Shown: positions 19,010-28,185, counted from the first letter of the stretch. The stretch is DNA of 64,000 nt from Roseateles aquatilis (GCF_002205645.1 NZ_NIOF01000003.1:1-64000); one strand, 5' to 3'. Program-made: numbers and translations. The notes: generated from the sequence alone by a model not told the origin.

Positions 19010-19624
19010 TCATCGATCATCGTCACTGCGCTCCCGTTCCTTGCGAAGCCTGAGAAACCAAGGCTTCACGTACATCCAGTACAGCCCGCAGCAGAACGTG
19101 AATAGGCCAAGCAGCGCCAGCACCGGCTTGATCGCCTTGGCCGGTGCCCTGACGAGAATTGGCCAAGCGGCGAGCAGTAGGGCCAGGAACAGGAACCCGA
19201 ACACCGCGATCTGCGCGCCGCCCCACAGGGCGATCCAAGGGCTCGCCGTAAGGCGCACTCCGAATACCGACCGATGCAGATTGCCGGTGTGCTGGAACAA
19301 CTGGATTTCCGGGTCGGTCAGGTCGTATCGATTCTTCAGCGCGATCAGGCCGATCCGATCCCGGCGATTCCAGCGGAATCCCGGACCGAAGCGTTTGCGG
19401 AACTTGCCCTCGTCGGCGATCACTTCGTCGTCAGAATAGAGGCTGTCCAGCGGTTGGGATTCCGCGAGGATGCGGCGCATCTCTTCCAGCCGCGGGTCGA
19501 GTCGCTCCGGTGGCGGCGACTGCTGGTCAGGGCGCAGCGAGACAACCTTGCTGCGAGTTCCGGCGTTGCCTTCGGGCGGATCTTCCTGCAGAGCGTTGCG
19601 CCCCGGACCATGACGATCACTCAT
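19010..19624 (-). CDS. Hypothetical two-helix membrane protein paired with an XRE regulator
   Basis: 204 aa from the ATG at 19624 (MSDRHGPG), 4 bp after the XRE stop, so the two form an operon. A polar N-terminal half of about 120 residues is followed by two predicted membrane helices (IALWGGAQIAVFGFLFL and PVLALLGLFTFCCGLYW) and a basic tail. No family is recognised. Confidence 0.6.
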   Translation of the reverse strand: MSDRHGPGRNALQEDPPEGNAGTRSKVVSLRPDQQSPPPERLDPRLEEMRRILAESQPLDSLYSDDEVIADEGKFRKRFGPGFRWNRRDRIGLIALKNRYDLTDPEIQLFQHTGNLHRSVFGVRLTASPWIALWGGAQIAVFGFLFLALLLAAWPILVRAPAKAIKPVLALLGLFTFCCGLYWMYVKPWFLRLRKERERSDDDR

Positions 19625-19628
19625 CGGG

Positions 19629-20066
19629 TCAGGCCGCGACGGACAGCATTTCACGCAGATGCGTAGCGTCAACCTCGCCTTTGGTGATGCAATGCTCGTA
19701 GCTCAGCCGGATCAACCGCGCCTTCTTGTCGGGCTTGAGCGTGCGACGGTGCTTGGTGAGCCATTCCTCGATGAGCCGAATCACGCTCTCCATCAGATCC
19801 ATGTCGAGCACGCGACGACCCACCAGGACCGGATCTTCACCGGGACCCGTGAGCTGCCACAGCGGATCGATCCGGAACGTCTCGCACAGCGATTTGAACA
19901 GCGCCGTGGGCATTTCCCGCTCGCCGCGCTCGTAATTGGCATAGGCGCGCAGGGATAGCCCCAGCTTGTCCGCAAAATCAGCTTGCGTGAGTCCGCTGGC
20001 GACCCGGATGGCCATCAACCGGCGACCCATGGCGAGGTTGTCGTCTTCGTTTGACAACTTACTCAT
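19629..20066 (-). CDS. XRE-family transcriptional regulator
   Basis: 145 aa with an N-terminal Cro/CI helix-turn-helix (AIRVASGLTQADFADKLGLS then LRAYANYERGEREMP). The C-terminal half is helical (LMESVIRLIEEWLTKHRR). It is divergent from the Ner-like gene across 45 bp, a compact switch-like arrangement typical of mobile-element control regions. Targets are unknown; self-regulation of the shared intergenic region is likely. Confidence 0.85.
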   Translation of the reverse strand: MSKLSNEDDNLAMGRRLMAIRVASGLTQADFADKLGLSLRAYANYERGEREMPTALFKSLCETFRIDPLWQLTGPGEDPVLVGRRVLDMDLMESVIRLIEEWLTKHRRTLKPDKKARLIRLSYEHCITKGEVDATHLREMLSVAA

Positions 20067-20111
20067 AACTGCCTACTGTGAGTCTCAGGACTTCCCCTGA
20101 CGATATCACGC

Positions 20112-20408
20112 ATGCGCCCAGCCCTGGAACAACACGAGCGGATCAAGATGCGGCTCCGCGTCGCCGGCAGCTCGCTGGCCGAGGTCGCTCGCGAGCTGGG
20201 GGTCGCCGGCACGTCGGTCACGAGCGTGAGTCAGGGTTACCGGCGATCCCGGCGGATCGAATCGGCCATTGCCGACAAGCTCGGCGTCGTGCCCAGCAGC
20301 CTGTGGCCTGATCGATATCCAGATGGCGCAGGTGGTGATGACCGATCCCCCGTGTCACGGAATCTGGACTGCATGGGAGGTGGCTCGCTCAGCCCGGTCT
20401 TCTGCTGA
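20112..20408 (+). CDS. Ner/Nlp-type DNA-binding protein
   Basis: 98 aa. The first 70 residues match the Ner-like winged HTH (LEQHERIKMRLRVAGSSLAEVARELGV then VTSVSQGYRRSRRIESAIADKLG, ending SSLWPDRY). The last 30 residues are not typical and may be a tail created by later insertion of the IS21 element downstream. Divergent from the XRE gene. Confidence 0.8.
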   Translation: MRPALEQHERIKMRLRVAGSSLAEVARELGVAGTSVTSVSQGYRRSRRIESAIADKLGVVPSSLWPDRYPDGAGGDDRSPVSRNLDCMGGGSLSPVFC

Positions 20409-20447
20409 TGGCGGTAGCGGTACGTTTCGGGCAGCACAACGAGAAAA

Positions 20448-20469
20448 CCCACGCCTTGCCGGGCGTGGG
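20448..20469 (-). terminator. Rho-independent terminator-like hairpin
   Basis: CCCACGCC and GGCGTGGG form an 8-bp stem with a short loop. On the minus strand the stem is followed by TTTTCTC, so it would stop transcripts coming from the right, e.g. out of the insertion element. Confidence 0.6.
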
Positions 20470-20635
20470 TCTCGAGCAGCTTCAACTGAACCTTGAGCCT
20501 GCATTCTCGTTTCTGCTTCCGGCGGTGTCAAGGACAGCGGCCCGTTCCGGGCCGTGCGATGGGCCTTTCCCCGCCGCCGGAGTGAGGTCCTCCCTCACGC
20601 CTCTTTCTGGAGGTGTCAATCGATGAGAACGCGGG

Positions 20636-22171
20636 ATGAATCTGAAGGATGTGTGTCGCTATCTGCTCACCACCGACTTCTCCAACCGGGAAGTCGGTCG
20701 AGCAGCGGGAGTCTCGCCCAACACGGCGGGCCGCTACCGGATGCGCCTGGCTGAGGAGGGTCTGGACTGGAATGGGGTCGCGGTTCTGACGGACCGGGCC
20801 TTGGAGGAGCGGCTGAACAACGGCCGTCAGCTCGCGCGCAAGGCCTTTGCCGAGCCCGACTTCGCCCATGTCCATGCCGAACTGCGTCGGCCGGGCGTGA
20901 CCTTGCTGCTGATGCACGAGGAATATGCGGACGCGGCCGGCAGTGACGCGATGTCGGAAACCGAATTCCGGCGGCGCTACGACCGCTACGAGTGCTCCCT
21001 GGGCATCGTCATGCGCCAGCCGCATGCGCCGGGCTACCGACTGTTTCTGGACTACTCGGGCAAACGCCCGAGCGTTCTGAATCCGAAGACCGGGGAGAAG
21101 CAACCGGTCGAGCTGTTTGTGGCCGTTATGGGTGCGAGCCGCAAGACTTTCGCGTATGCAAGCGCGACGCAGCGGCTGCCGGACTGGTGCGAGGCCAACG
21201 TGCGCGCCCTGGAGTTTTACCGTGGCGTGCCCAGGCTGCTGGTCCCCGACAACTTGAAGTCGGCGGTGGAACGGGTGACGGTGGCCGAGGGCCACATCAT
21301 CAACTACACCTACAGCAAACTCGCGCAGCACTACGACTGCATCGTGATGCCGACGCGAGCGCGCAAGCCCAAGGACAAGGCCGCCGTCGAGGTCGGCGTG
21401 CGTTTCGCCCAGCGATGGATACTGGCGCGGCTGCGTAACCGGGTCTTCACGTCGATTGAAGAACTGAACGCCGCCATCGCGGAGCTGCTGGTGCGCATGA
21501 ACGACAAGCCCATGCGCGGGCACGGCGGCAAAAGCCGCAACCAGCTCTTCGAGGAGCTGGATCGTCCGGCACTGAAGGCATTGCCGGAACTGCCCTTCGA
21601 GTACGCAGACTGGAAGCTCAACGTCACGGTGGCACAGGACTACCACGTCCTGTGGGACGAGCATTACTACTCGGTGCCGTACACCTACATCGGGGCCAAG
21701 GTACGCATCCGCGCGACCGCCCGACAGGTCGAGGTGTACGCAAAGGACGATCACTTCCCGATTGCGACCCACCTGCGGAATGCGCACAAGGGTGGTTGCA
21801 CCACCTTGCCGGAGCACCAGCCTGCGTCCCATCGGGCGTACGCGCAGGATCAAGGTGCCGAGCTGATCGCATGGGCGGACCGCTCAGGCCCCTGGATCAG
21901 TGCCTTCGTGAAGAAGCACATCGACACGCATCGGCGGCCGGCGTTGTCGATGCAGGCGATGCGCGGCCTGCGCGGCATGGCCAAGGAATACGGCCCAGAG
22001 CGCCTGAATGCTGCCTGCCATCGCGCGCTACGCATCTCCACCACGTCGGTGTCGTCCGTGCGCTCGATGCTCCAGCGCCGGATCGAGAGCACGCCATTGC
22101 GCGGCGCCAGTGACGATGAGCCATTGCCGGGCCACGACAACGTGCGTGGCGCCAAGACCTACGAATCCTGA
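20636..22171 (+). CDS. istA: IS21-family transposase IstA
   Basis: 511 aa. N-terminal HTH (NREVGRAAGVSPNTAGRYRMRL) and DDE-type integrase core with RLFLDYSGKRP, the LLVPDNLKSAV aspartate region and KPKDKAAVEVGVRF for the glutamate. The C-terminal part continues to typical IstA length, so the gene appears intact. It ends 10 bp before the istB start. Confidence 0.94.
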   Translation: MNLKDVCRYLLTTDFSNREVGRAAGVSPNTAGRYRMRLAEEGLDWNGVAVLTDRALEERLNNGRQLARKAFAEPDFAHVHAELRRPGVTLLLMHEEYADAAGSDAMSETEFRRRYDRYECSLGIVMRQPHAPGYRLFLDYSGKRPSVLNPKTGEKQPVELFVAVMGASRKTFAYASATQRLPDWCEANVRALEFYRGVPRLLVPDNLKSAVERVTVAEGHIINYTYSKLAQHYDCIVMPTRARKPKDKAAVEVGVRFAQRWILARLRNRVFTSIEELNAAIAELLVRMNDKPMRGHGGKSRNQLFEELDRPALKALPELPFEYADWKLNVTVAQDYHVLWDEHYYSVPYTYIGAKVRIRATARQVEVYAKDDHFPIATHLRNAHKGGCTTLPEHQPASHRAYAQDQGAELIAWADRSGPWISAFVKKHIDTHRRPALSMQAMRGLRGMAKEYGPERLNAACHRALRISTTSVSSVRSMLQRRIESTPLRGASDDEPLPGHDNVRGAKTYES

Positions 22172-22181
22172 GGAACCCCGA

Positions 22182-22922
22182 ATGACCATCATGAACACCG
22201 CCCAACAGCTCCGCGAACTGCGTCTCGTCGGCATGGCCGAGGCGCTGGATCAGCAGATGTCTCAGTCCGCCTTTCTCGGCGCGTCCTTCGAGCAACGCCT
22301 GCAGATGCTCGTGGATGCCGAGATCAGTTACCGCGACACGCGGCGCTACAAGAGCATCCTGCGCAACGCGCGACTCAAGGTGCAGGCCGTGCCCGAGGAC
22401 ATTGACTACCGAACCGGCCGCGGCATCGACAAGGCGACCTTCGCCGATCTGCTCACATGTGCGTGGATCTACAAGCAGATGAACCTGCTGATGACCGGCC
22501 CGACCGGCACGGGCAAGACTTGGCTGGCCTGCGCGCTGGCAGTGCAGGCGGCGCGCAAGGGCATCACCGTGGCTTACCGCAGGCTCGGGCGCTTGCTCGA
22601 AGAGATGGCCATCGCGCACGAAGACGGCTCCATCACGAAGCTGCGCAACCAGGTGGCCAAGGTCCAGCTCCTGATCCTGGACGACTTTGGCCTGACCGCA
22701 CTGACCAATCGCGGTCGCGCCGACCTGCTGGAGCTGCTCGATGATCGGGTCGGCACGCACTCGACGATCGTGCTCGGGCAGATGCCGGTCAAGGAGTGGC
22801 ACGCCTTCATCAATGATCCCGCGCTGGCCGATGCGCTGCTCGATCGGCTCGTGCATTCGAGCCTGAAGATCGCCCTCAAGGGCGAGTCGATGCGCAAGCT
22901 CAAGTCGGAGGGTGGGCAGTAG
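22182..22922 (+). CDS. istB: IS21-family helper ATPase IstB
   Basis: 246 aa from the ATG at 22182 (MTIMNTAQQLREL), preceded by AGGAA. AAA+ ATPase with Walker A LMTGPTGTGKTWL and Walker B QLLILDDFGL, followed by the sensor region. It remodels DNA for IstA. The preceding in-frame sequence lies inside istA and is not used. Confidence 0.94.
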   Translation: MTIMNTAQQLRELRLVGMAEALDQQMSQSAFLGASFEQRLQMLVDAEISYRDTRRYKSILRNARLKVQAVPEDIDYRTGRGIDKATFADLLTCAWIYKQMNLLMTGPTGTGKTWLACALAVQAARKGITVAYRRLGRLLEEMAIAHEDGSITKLRNQVAKVQLLILDDFGLTALTNRGRADLLELLDDRVGTHSTIVLGQMPVKEWHAFINDPALADALLDRLVHSSLKIALKGESMRKLKSEGGQ

Positions 22923-22933
22923 CTTGGCGGGGA

Positions 22934-23080
22934 TGCGCAACAGCGTGGCACCACTGCGCAGGAAGCTGGTGCCATTGCGCAGCGACTTGGCGCCGGTGCG
23001 CAGCCTGGTGGCGTCGCCGCGCAAGGTCTTGATGCCGGTGCTCAGCTGGCATGGCGTCGGTGCGCAGATTAAATGGCGTC
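22934..23080 (+). repeat. Seven degenerate ~21-bp tandem repeats after istB
   Basis: Units starting TGCGCA(G/A) and ending near TGGCGCC recur about every 21 bp. IS21-like elements carry multiple transposase-binding repeats inside their ends, which fits. The following stretch up to 23311 (about 230 bp) shows no gene or convincing terminal repeat. Confidence 0.7.
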
Positions 23081-23311
23081 AACCGATCAACTCGCACGGC
23101 GGAGCCGCGCAGGTGAGCGCCGTTTTGTAGTTTGCGCGCTGCGCACTTACGCCCAGTGCTCTTCGCGCCCGGAACGCATGGTATGCATGCGGCTTGCAAC
23201 ACCGCTTTCGCGGGTAGTTTCGCCCGCTCTATACCCGACAGCGGTTCCAAAGCCCCAAAACTCGGGCCAGAGGGCAGTTTCGAACGTCGGCTTCTGGCCG
23301 CGTGCCGCCGG

Positions 23312-24100
23312 CTACAGGCGATGACTATGATCGTCGGGCCACGTGCTCACGTGGCCGGATGGCCTGTTCAGTAACAGTGGTATCCGCAGAGCACGACGTT
23401 GCTCAGTAGGTACTTCGAGGTCCCCGGACACGCTGCGAGCACGTTGGATGAACCTCGCCATGGGTTCGGTCAGGCGCGCCAGGGGATGCAGGAGGTAAGC
23501 CATCACGACGGTCGGTGCGCCAGCCAGCGGCCGCGCGGCGATGCCGCGGTTCAGGTAGCCAGCAAGCCTCGCAGACGGCGCGACGACGAGGCCGTACCCG
23601 GCTGACACGAGCGTCATCGCGATGTCGAAGGAGCTGACCAGCTGCTCCCGATCCTGCAGCGCATCCCCGAGGACACGCTGCGCCACAGCGCGCCACGGCT
23701 CGCCGGCCGTTGACTGCGCACGGATCAACGGCTGCTTGAGCACTTCCTGGCACGGCACTTCACGGTAGGCCAGCAAGTGGGAGCGCTTGGCCACGGCGAC
23801 CGCCAGCGTGTCATGCCACAGCGGTTCGCATACCCAGCCAGGCCACTGCCGGGCAACCGCAGACAAGGCGAAGTCGAAGCCGTCGCCCGGCAGCTCCGCG
23901 CCCCGACCGGGATCTGTCCATCCAGCCAGGACGGCATGGGTCTCCGGCTCTTCGGCGCGCTGCAGGGCTAGCACGTCGGCGAGCTGGGGAGGCACCCATT
24001 CGCCGAGGACGGCCATGCGAATTTCGGCGGTGATGTCGCTCGATTCCACGTCCAGCTCCCCCCAGGCGGTGAATGTCGTGGCAACTGATCTCGGAGCCAT
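23312..24100 (-). CDS. LysR-type effector-binding domain protein lacking the DNA-binding domain
   Basis: 262 aa resembling the substrate-binding half of LysR regulators (EIRMAVLGEWVPPQLADVLA, then DTLAVAVAKRSHLLA, SAGYGLVVAPSARLAGYL). The usual N-terminal helix-turn-helix of about 60 residues is missing; the frame is not continued upstream. Either a truncated regulator or a specialised solo sensor. Divergent from a small XRE gene 50 bp away, which could provide DNA binding. Confidence 0.65.
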   Translation of the reverse strand: MAPRSVATTFTAWGELDVESSDITAEIRMAVLGEWVPPQLADVLALQRAEEPETHAVLAGWTDPGRGAELPGDGFDFALSAVARQWPGWVCEPLWHDTLAVAVAKRSHLLAYREVPCQEVLKQPLIRAQSTAGEPWRAVAQRVLGDALQDREQLVSSFDIAMTLVSAGYGLVVAPSARLAGYLNRGIAARPLAGAPTVVMAYLLHPLARLTEPMARFIQRARSVSGDLEVPTEQRRALRIPLLLNRPSGHVSTWPDDHSHRL

Positions 24101-24150
24101 TGAATGAGTTAAGTTTAACGTGGTTTAAATCGTGACCTTGTTCGACGCTT

Positions 24151-24456
24151 TTGGCAATGCAAAAGCGTTCGATCCAAAGAGGCCGCCCCGTCGGCACTAC
24201 TACCTACGAAGCGGAACCAGCCATCGCGTTTGGGGCTGCCGTGCGGGAAGAAAGAACCAACCAGGGTATCGCTCAGGAAACGCTGGCCCACTTGGCTGGC
24301 ATCGAACGGTCGCACATGGGCAAGATCGAACGCGGAGAGCACGTCCCCACGCTTCCCCTCATCCTCAAGATCGCCCGCGCGCTGAAATGCAGTTCTGCTC
24401 ACTTGATGACTCTGACCGAAGCCAAGCTGGCGGAGTCGGCCCCATCCGCAGATTGA
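24151..24456 (+). CDS. XRE-family regulator
   Basis: 101 aa. Basic N-terminal arm (MQKRSIQRGRPVG) and a complete Cro/CI-type HTH (AAVREERTNQGIAQETLAHLAGIERSHMGKIERGEHVPTL split over two helices). It is convergent with the relaxase gene, 8 bp apart, and divergent from the LysR-like gene. Likely controls local transfer or cargo promoters. Confidence 0.85.
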   Translation: MAMQKRSIQRGRPVGTTTYEAEPAIAFGAAVREERTNQGIAQETLAHLAGIERSHMGKIERGEHVPTLPLILKIARALKCSSAHLMTLTEAKLAESAPSAD

Positions 24457-24464
24457 AGCCGGCC

Positions 24465-26309
24465 TTACCCCTGATCGTCGTTGTCCTTGCCGCCAAAGGC
24501 TGAATCTTCGCGCTTTGCGGCCTCGTTGAGGAGCCGCAGGTATGGGTTGTCTGGCGGCGTCTCCTGGAACAGCGCATCCGGGCTGGCGAGCAGATAGCCG
24601 TGCAGCCGGCGCGACTTGCGCGGCCCCGTGACTTCGCAGGTCCAGATGTTCAGCCCGCTGGGCTGCTTGCGGTGCTGCCCCAGCTTCTCGAACCGCTTCT
24701 GCACCCACTGCCACCCCTCCAGCTTCTCCTGCTTGGCCAGCGCGGCGACTTGAAGGTACTCCTGTGCATAGCGCTGAAACACGCCGGGGCTGACGAGGTA
24801 GGCCGTGCCGGCGACGGTATGCACCAGAGCCTTGGCGTCGTTGATGATCAGCTTGCGCGTCTGGATGCTCTGACGCAGCCAGGCCATGAAGTGCGCCCCA
24901 GAGGGCTCCGCGCGATCCTGGGAAGGCACGAGGTTCATCTGCGGCGGTGGCACGGTCAAAGGGGCCGGCTCGGGCTCGGCAACAGGGCAACTCGGGATCT
25001 CCGGTGCTGTAGGTGCAGTGGTGTCGCCCAGCAGGTCGAGCAGCGCGGCCACGCCCGGGTCTGTGGCTGCGGATGCGATCGGCGCCGTGCTCGCGGGTGC
25101 AGCATCGATGCCTTCCGCGCGCGGCACATCGGCCACCGCCGGCGCCTGCGGCTCCGCTTGTTCCTCTTCGACCTGCACACGGCCTGCGAACGGCGCCGGC
25201 CGATCGGCGGCATCCCAGATCATCGCCGGCGAGAGTTTCAGGAAGGTGAAGGCGTGCGACCAGCCGGCGTCGCTGGTGACGGTAGCCTTCCAGATCGCCT
25301 TGCCATCCGGCGTCGGTTGCACGATGCCGTGATCCTGCAGCACGTTGAACACGGCCGTATTGCTCGCCGGGATGCCGTCGATGCCCTGCGACAGCAGATG
25401 TGCGCGCAGCTTGTCGGAGACGGTCTTGCTCACCAGCCACAAAGCCTCTTGGGTCAGCCAACCGTCCGCCGGGCCGCCCTGGTTCAACTTGAACTCTTCC
25501 TTGAGCAGGTAGCGCAAGCCGTCGAGCAATTTGCGTTGCAGCGCATGCTTGGGTGCCGCCAGCGCCTTGCTGGGATCGCCGCCGAGTTCCTGGGCGACCG
25601 ATGCCTGGTCGGCCTGCACGACCAGCTCGCCGAGCGTGCCGGCGTGCTCGTACTGGCCGGCCAGCACGTACAGCAGCGCGGCCCAGAGGTCGGGATAGCC
25701 GCTGAGCCAGTCGAAGATGTCCCGATCGAGAAGGCGCGCGTAGAGCAGCCCGGTGGCGGCGCTGTGCAGGCGGTACTCACGCTCCTTTCGGTAACGAAAG
25801 CGGTAGGGCTTTCGCACCGGGCCGTGCCAGGGATGCCAGGCGCTGCCGTCGGCATGCTCGACGTGCAGATCGACCGCTATCTTGCCGATGTCGTGCAGCA
25901 GGGCCGCGTAGGCCGTGCCTGCGGTCCAGGCTTCGGCCTGCGCCGCCTGTGCCTCTGGCGTGACGCCCGCAGGCAGCAGGTAAGACTGCCGCAATTTCAG
26001 CGCGTAGGCGACGATCTCCAGGCCGTGGTCCAGCATGCCGCCCGGATAGGCGTGGTGGTGGCTTTCGGACGCAGGGAACTGCTGGACCAGTTCGGCGTAG
26101 CGTTCCAGCGGCGCCAGGTACAGCGTGGCGAATTGCCCGCGCGACAGCGAGGTGCGCTGCCAGATGTGTTCCAGCAGCTTCTGCCGGCGCGGTGTTGCCA
26201 GCAGCGATGCGGCCGACTCGGGCCGCGTCAGCCCTTTGGGTGTCTCGGTGGAGGGAGTGGATGGTGCGCCGGAGGCCGGCAGCATCCGTTTGCGAAACAG
26301 CGAGAGCAT
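24465..26309 (-). CDS. MobH-type conjugative relaxase (TraI_2 family)
   Basis: 614 aa. The relaxase signature of the MobH class is present: HHH (SESHHHAYPGGMLDHG, residues about 83-98) and an HD motif (AALLHDIGKIA, about 136-146). A proline/alanine-rich linker (about 375-470) joins a C-terminal domain of the type found in these relaxases (GLNIWTCEVTGPRKSRR). It should nick at oriT to start transfer. The gene begins just left of a hairpin-rich region proposed as oriT. Confidence 0.92.
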   Translation of the reverse strand: MLSLFRKRMLPASGAPSTPSTETPKGLTRPESAASLLATPRRQKLLEHIWQRTSLSRGQFATLYLAPLERYAELVQQFPASESHHHAYPGGMLDHGLEIVAYALKLRQSYLLPAGVTPEAQAAQAEAWTAGTAYAALLHDIGKIAVDLHVEHADGSAWHPWHGPVRKPYRFRYRKEREYRLHSAATGLLYARLLDRDIFDWLSGYPDLWAALLYVLAGQYEHAGTLGELVVQADQASVAQELGGDPSKALAAPKHALQRKLLDGLRYLLKEEFKLNQGGPADGWLTQEALWLVSKTVSDKLRAHLLSQGIDGIPASNTAVFNVLQDHGIVQPTPDGKAIWKATVTSDAGWSHAFTFLKLSPAMIWDAADRPAPFAGRVQVEEEQAEPQAPAVADVPRAEGIDAAPASTAPIASAATDPGVAALLDLLGDTTAPTAPEIPSCPVAEPEPAPLTVPPPQMNLVPSQDRAEPSGAHFMAWLRQSIQTRKLIINDAKALVHTVAGTAYLVSPGVFQRYAQEYLQVAALAKQEKLEGWQWVQKRFEKLGQHRKQPSGLNIWTCEVTGPRKSRRLHGYLLASPDALFQETPPDNPYLRLLNEAAKREDSAFGGKDNDDQG

Positions 26310-26329
26310 GGCGAACCTCGGATGAGAGG

Positions 26330-26500
26330 CTGCTCAGGGGTGCCTTTTGGCCTTTTCGGGTAGGGCCTTTCCCCTTGGCCCCATTCCCTTGCCCCTTCCC
26401 AGCCCTTGCGGCCTTTTTGGAAGCCTTTGGGTATAGGGGCAGCGCGTGTCGCGTGCCGCAATCAATGCGGCATGGGGCAACCCCGGCAAGCCGGGAATAC
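26330..26500. other. Candidate origin of transfer upstream of the relaxase gene
   Basis: A 200-bp non-coding region next to the MobH gene contains pyrimidine-rich repeats and three closely set hairpins: TGCCGCA-5-TGCGGCA (26454-26472), then GGGG-CAA-CCCC and CCGG-CAAG-CCGG. Position and structure fit an oriT; no nick site can be named. Confidence 0.45.
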
Positions 26501-26513
26501 TTCTGCCGCCGCG

Positions 26514-27434
26514 TCAGATCTGGCCCAGGCCGGCATCGAGCGCAGCGGCTTGCGCGGCGAAGTCCTTGGGGCGCTTTTTGCGAAAGGTCTCCAGGTTGTT
26601 GAGCTTCCAGCGCAGTGCCGGCAGTTGCGCGGCGTGCTGGCATTGCACCAGCGACCAGTCCGGTTCTGCGCGTACCAGGCCGCTCAGGAACCGCCTGTGC
26701 GCCTTCGTCAGCCGTTGCTGCAACTCGCTTCGCAACTGCGCGCGAGCGTCCAGCAGCGTGTCCAAGGGGCAGTCCACTTCGGCCATACCGACAAAGGCCC
26801 GTTCGTACTCGCCGGCGATGTCCTTGTCGTTGCCGAACAGCACTTCGTGGGGCGGCCGGTTGTGCCCGGCCAGGTAGACCACGAAGCACTCGACCATGCC
26901 ATCGCTGATGCCGCCCGATTCGTAGAGCTGCCACACGTCGAACAGATCGCGCGGATGCTGTCGATCCAGCGCAGCCACCAGCTTGCTGGCGTACAGCTCG
27001 TCCGGCGCCAGGATCGGCAGCTCGAACTCGACGCCGAACAGATCGCGGGTCTTGGCGCTCAGTGGTCGCCGCTCGACGGGCAGCACACTGCCACGGAACA
27101 CGACATTGACCTCGATCTTCACCTGGCCGACGTCGTTCTCGACGATCAGCTTGGTGTCCCCCAGGTCCTTGGCGCGAACCAGGCGTGTCTGCACACCCAG
27201 TGGTGCAACGCGCGCGGCGATGGCGGCCAGTTCCTGGTTGATGGCTTGCAGCGCTTCGTCGCGCGGCGTCTGCCACGGGAGGTACACCACGTCGATGTCC
27301 ACCGACAGGCGTGGCATGTCCTGCACGAAGAGATTGATGGCCGTGCCGCCCTTCATAGCGAAGATGCCATTCGCGAAAACATCGGGCGCGACAGCCAGCA
27401 GCAGGCGAACGGTGTCCGCGTAGGTCTTATCCAT
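26514..27434 (-). CDS. AbiEii-type nucleotidyltransferase toxin
   Basis: 306 aa of the AbiEii/DUF1814 family. The nucleotidyltransferase motif is seen as FAMKGGTAINLF with RLSVDIDVVY, and a later LIVENDVGQVKIEVNVVF; a YASKLVAALDR motif follows. Such toxins transfer nucleotides to RNA substrates and are neutralised by AbiEi. The start overlaps the antitoxin stop by 8 bp. Confidence 0.9.
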   Translation of the reverse strand: MDKTYADTVRLLLAVAPDVFANGIFAMKGGTAINLFVQDMPRLSVDIDVVYLPWQTPRDEALQAINQELAAIAARVAPLGVQTRLVRAKDLGDTKLIVENDVGQVKIEVNVVFRGSVLPVERRPLSAKTRDLFGVEFELPILAPDELYASKLVAALDRQHPRDLFDVWQLYESGGISDGMVECFVVYLAGHNRPPHEVLFGNDKDIAGEYERAFVGMAEVDCPLDTLLDARAQLRSELQQRLTKAHRRFLSGLVRAEPDWSLVQCQHAAQLPALRWKLNNLETFRKKRPKDFAAQAAALDAGLGQI

Positions 27435-28185
27435 GGGACTTCAGACTCAACAGGCTGCCGTCGTCGAGTCGGCTCATCCAGCGCGTGGCGCTGCCGGTGC
27501 GAACCGGGTACTGTTCCAGCAAGGCATCGACGTCCACGAGGCTTGTTTCCCGCGCCCAGGTGAGGAACAGGCGCACGGCCTTGACGCTGGTACAGCAGGA
27601 CAGCAGTTGTCCGAGCATGTCCTTGCGGGGCGAGCGCAGTCCGTCGAAGACGTTGCGCGCTTCTTCGAGGCTCTGCTTGACACCGGCTTCGTACAGCAGC
27701 TCCAGAACGGCACGCTCGGGGGCTGCCACCCGCAGATCCTCGGGCAGGCCAGGCGGCGTGGACAGGGTCTTGCTGGCCAGCGCCGTGTCCGGCCAGTCGA
27801 ACAGGCGGGCATGGACGTAGCGGGCCGGGAAGCGCGAGGTGAACCAGACCGGCAGCGCGTAGCGGTTGTCGCCCCACAGCACCAGCGTGTCGCGGCTGCT
27901 CAGGTTGTGCCGCACGCCCTGCAGGGCCAGGGCGCTCTTGCCGCCGACATGCAGGCCGGGCACGCGCTGCCGCAGGAACTTCAGCGCACCGTAGACCCCA
28001 AAGTCATCGTTCGGGAATGCATAGACACCCTGGGCCAGGCGCACGAGCCAGCCCCCGTCGGCGTAGTGGGCAGCGAGCTGGGGCGACACCCCGAACTGGC
28101 TCAGGGTGGCCAGATCGAACGGTGCTCCGCGGGGAAGCTCCGCCTGCAGACGCTTGATTACTTGGTGCTTGGAATTTCCATCCAT
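27427..28185 (-). CDS. AbiEi-type antitoxin and autorepressor
   Basis: 252 aa from the ATG at 28185 (MDGNSKHQVI). N-terminal winged HTH (FDLATLSQFGVSPQLAAHYADGGWLVRLAQGVYAF, split by short turns) and the C-terminal AbiEi antitoxin domain (LRVAAPERAVLELLYEAG). An upstream in-frame methionine at 28257 is less likely because it would run through the operator. Type IV toxin-antitoxin with the gene below; in this context it should stabilise the element. Confidence 0.88.
   Translation of the reverse strand: MDGNSKHQVIKRLQAELPRGAPFDLATLSQFGVSPQLAAHYADGGWLVRLAQGVYAFPNDDFGVYGALKFLRQRVPGLHVGGKSALALQGVRHNLSSRDTLVLWGDNRYALPVWFTSRFPARYVHARLFDWPDTALASKTLSTPPGLPEDLRVAAPERAVLELLYEAGVKQSLEEARNVFDGLRSPRKDMLGQLLSCCTSVKAVRLFLTWARETSLVDVDALLEQYPVRTGSATRWMSRLDDGSLLSLKSHG

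Larger units (their letters stand above)
20636..23080 (+). mobile_element. IS21-family insertion sequence (ends not resolved)
   Basis: Two overlapping-style genes istA and istB define the IS21 family. I could not match terminal inverted repeats: a TGTCAAGGACAGCGG stretch at 20526 resembles an IS21 left end, but its complement is not found to the right. One end may be lost. The given limits span the genes and the downstream 21-bp repeats. Confidence 0.75.

Noticed and set aside
22934..23080. CRISPR-like or coding tandem repeat
   Set aside because: Units are contiguous and degenerate with no spacers, and lie at the end of an IS21 element; transposase-binding repeats are a better explanation.
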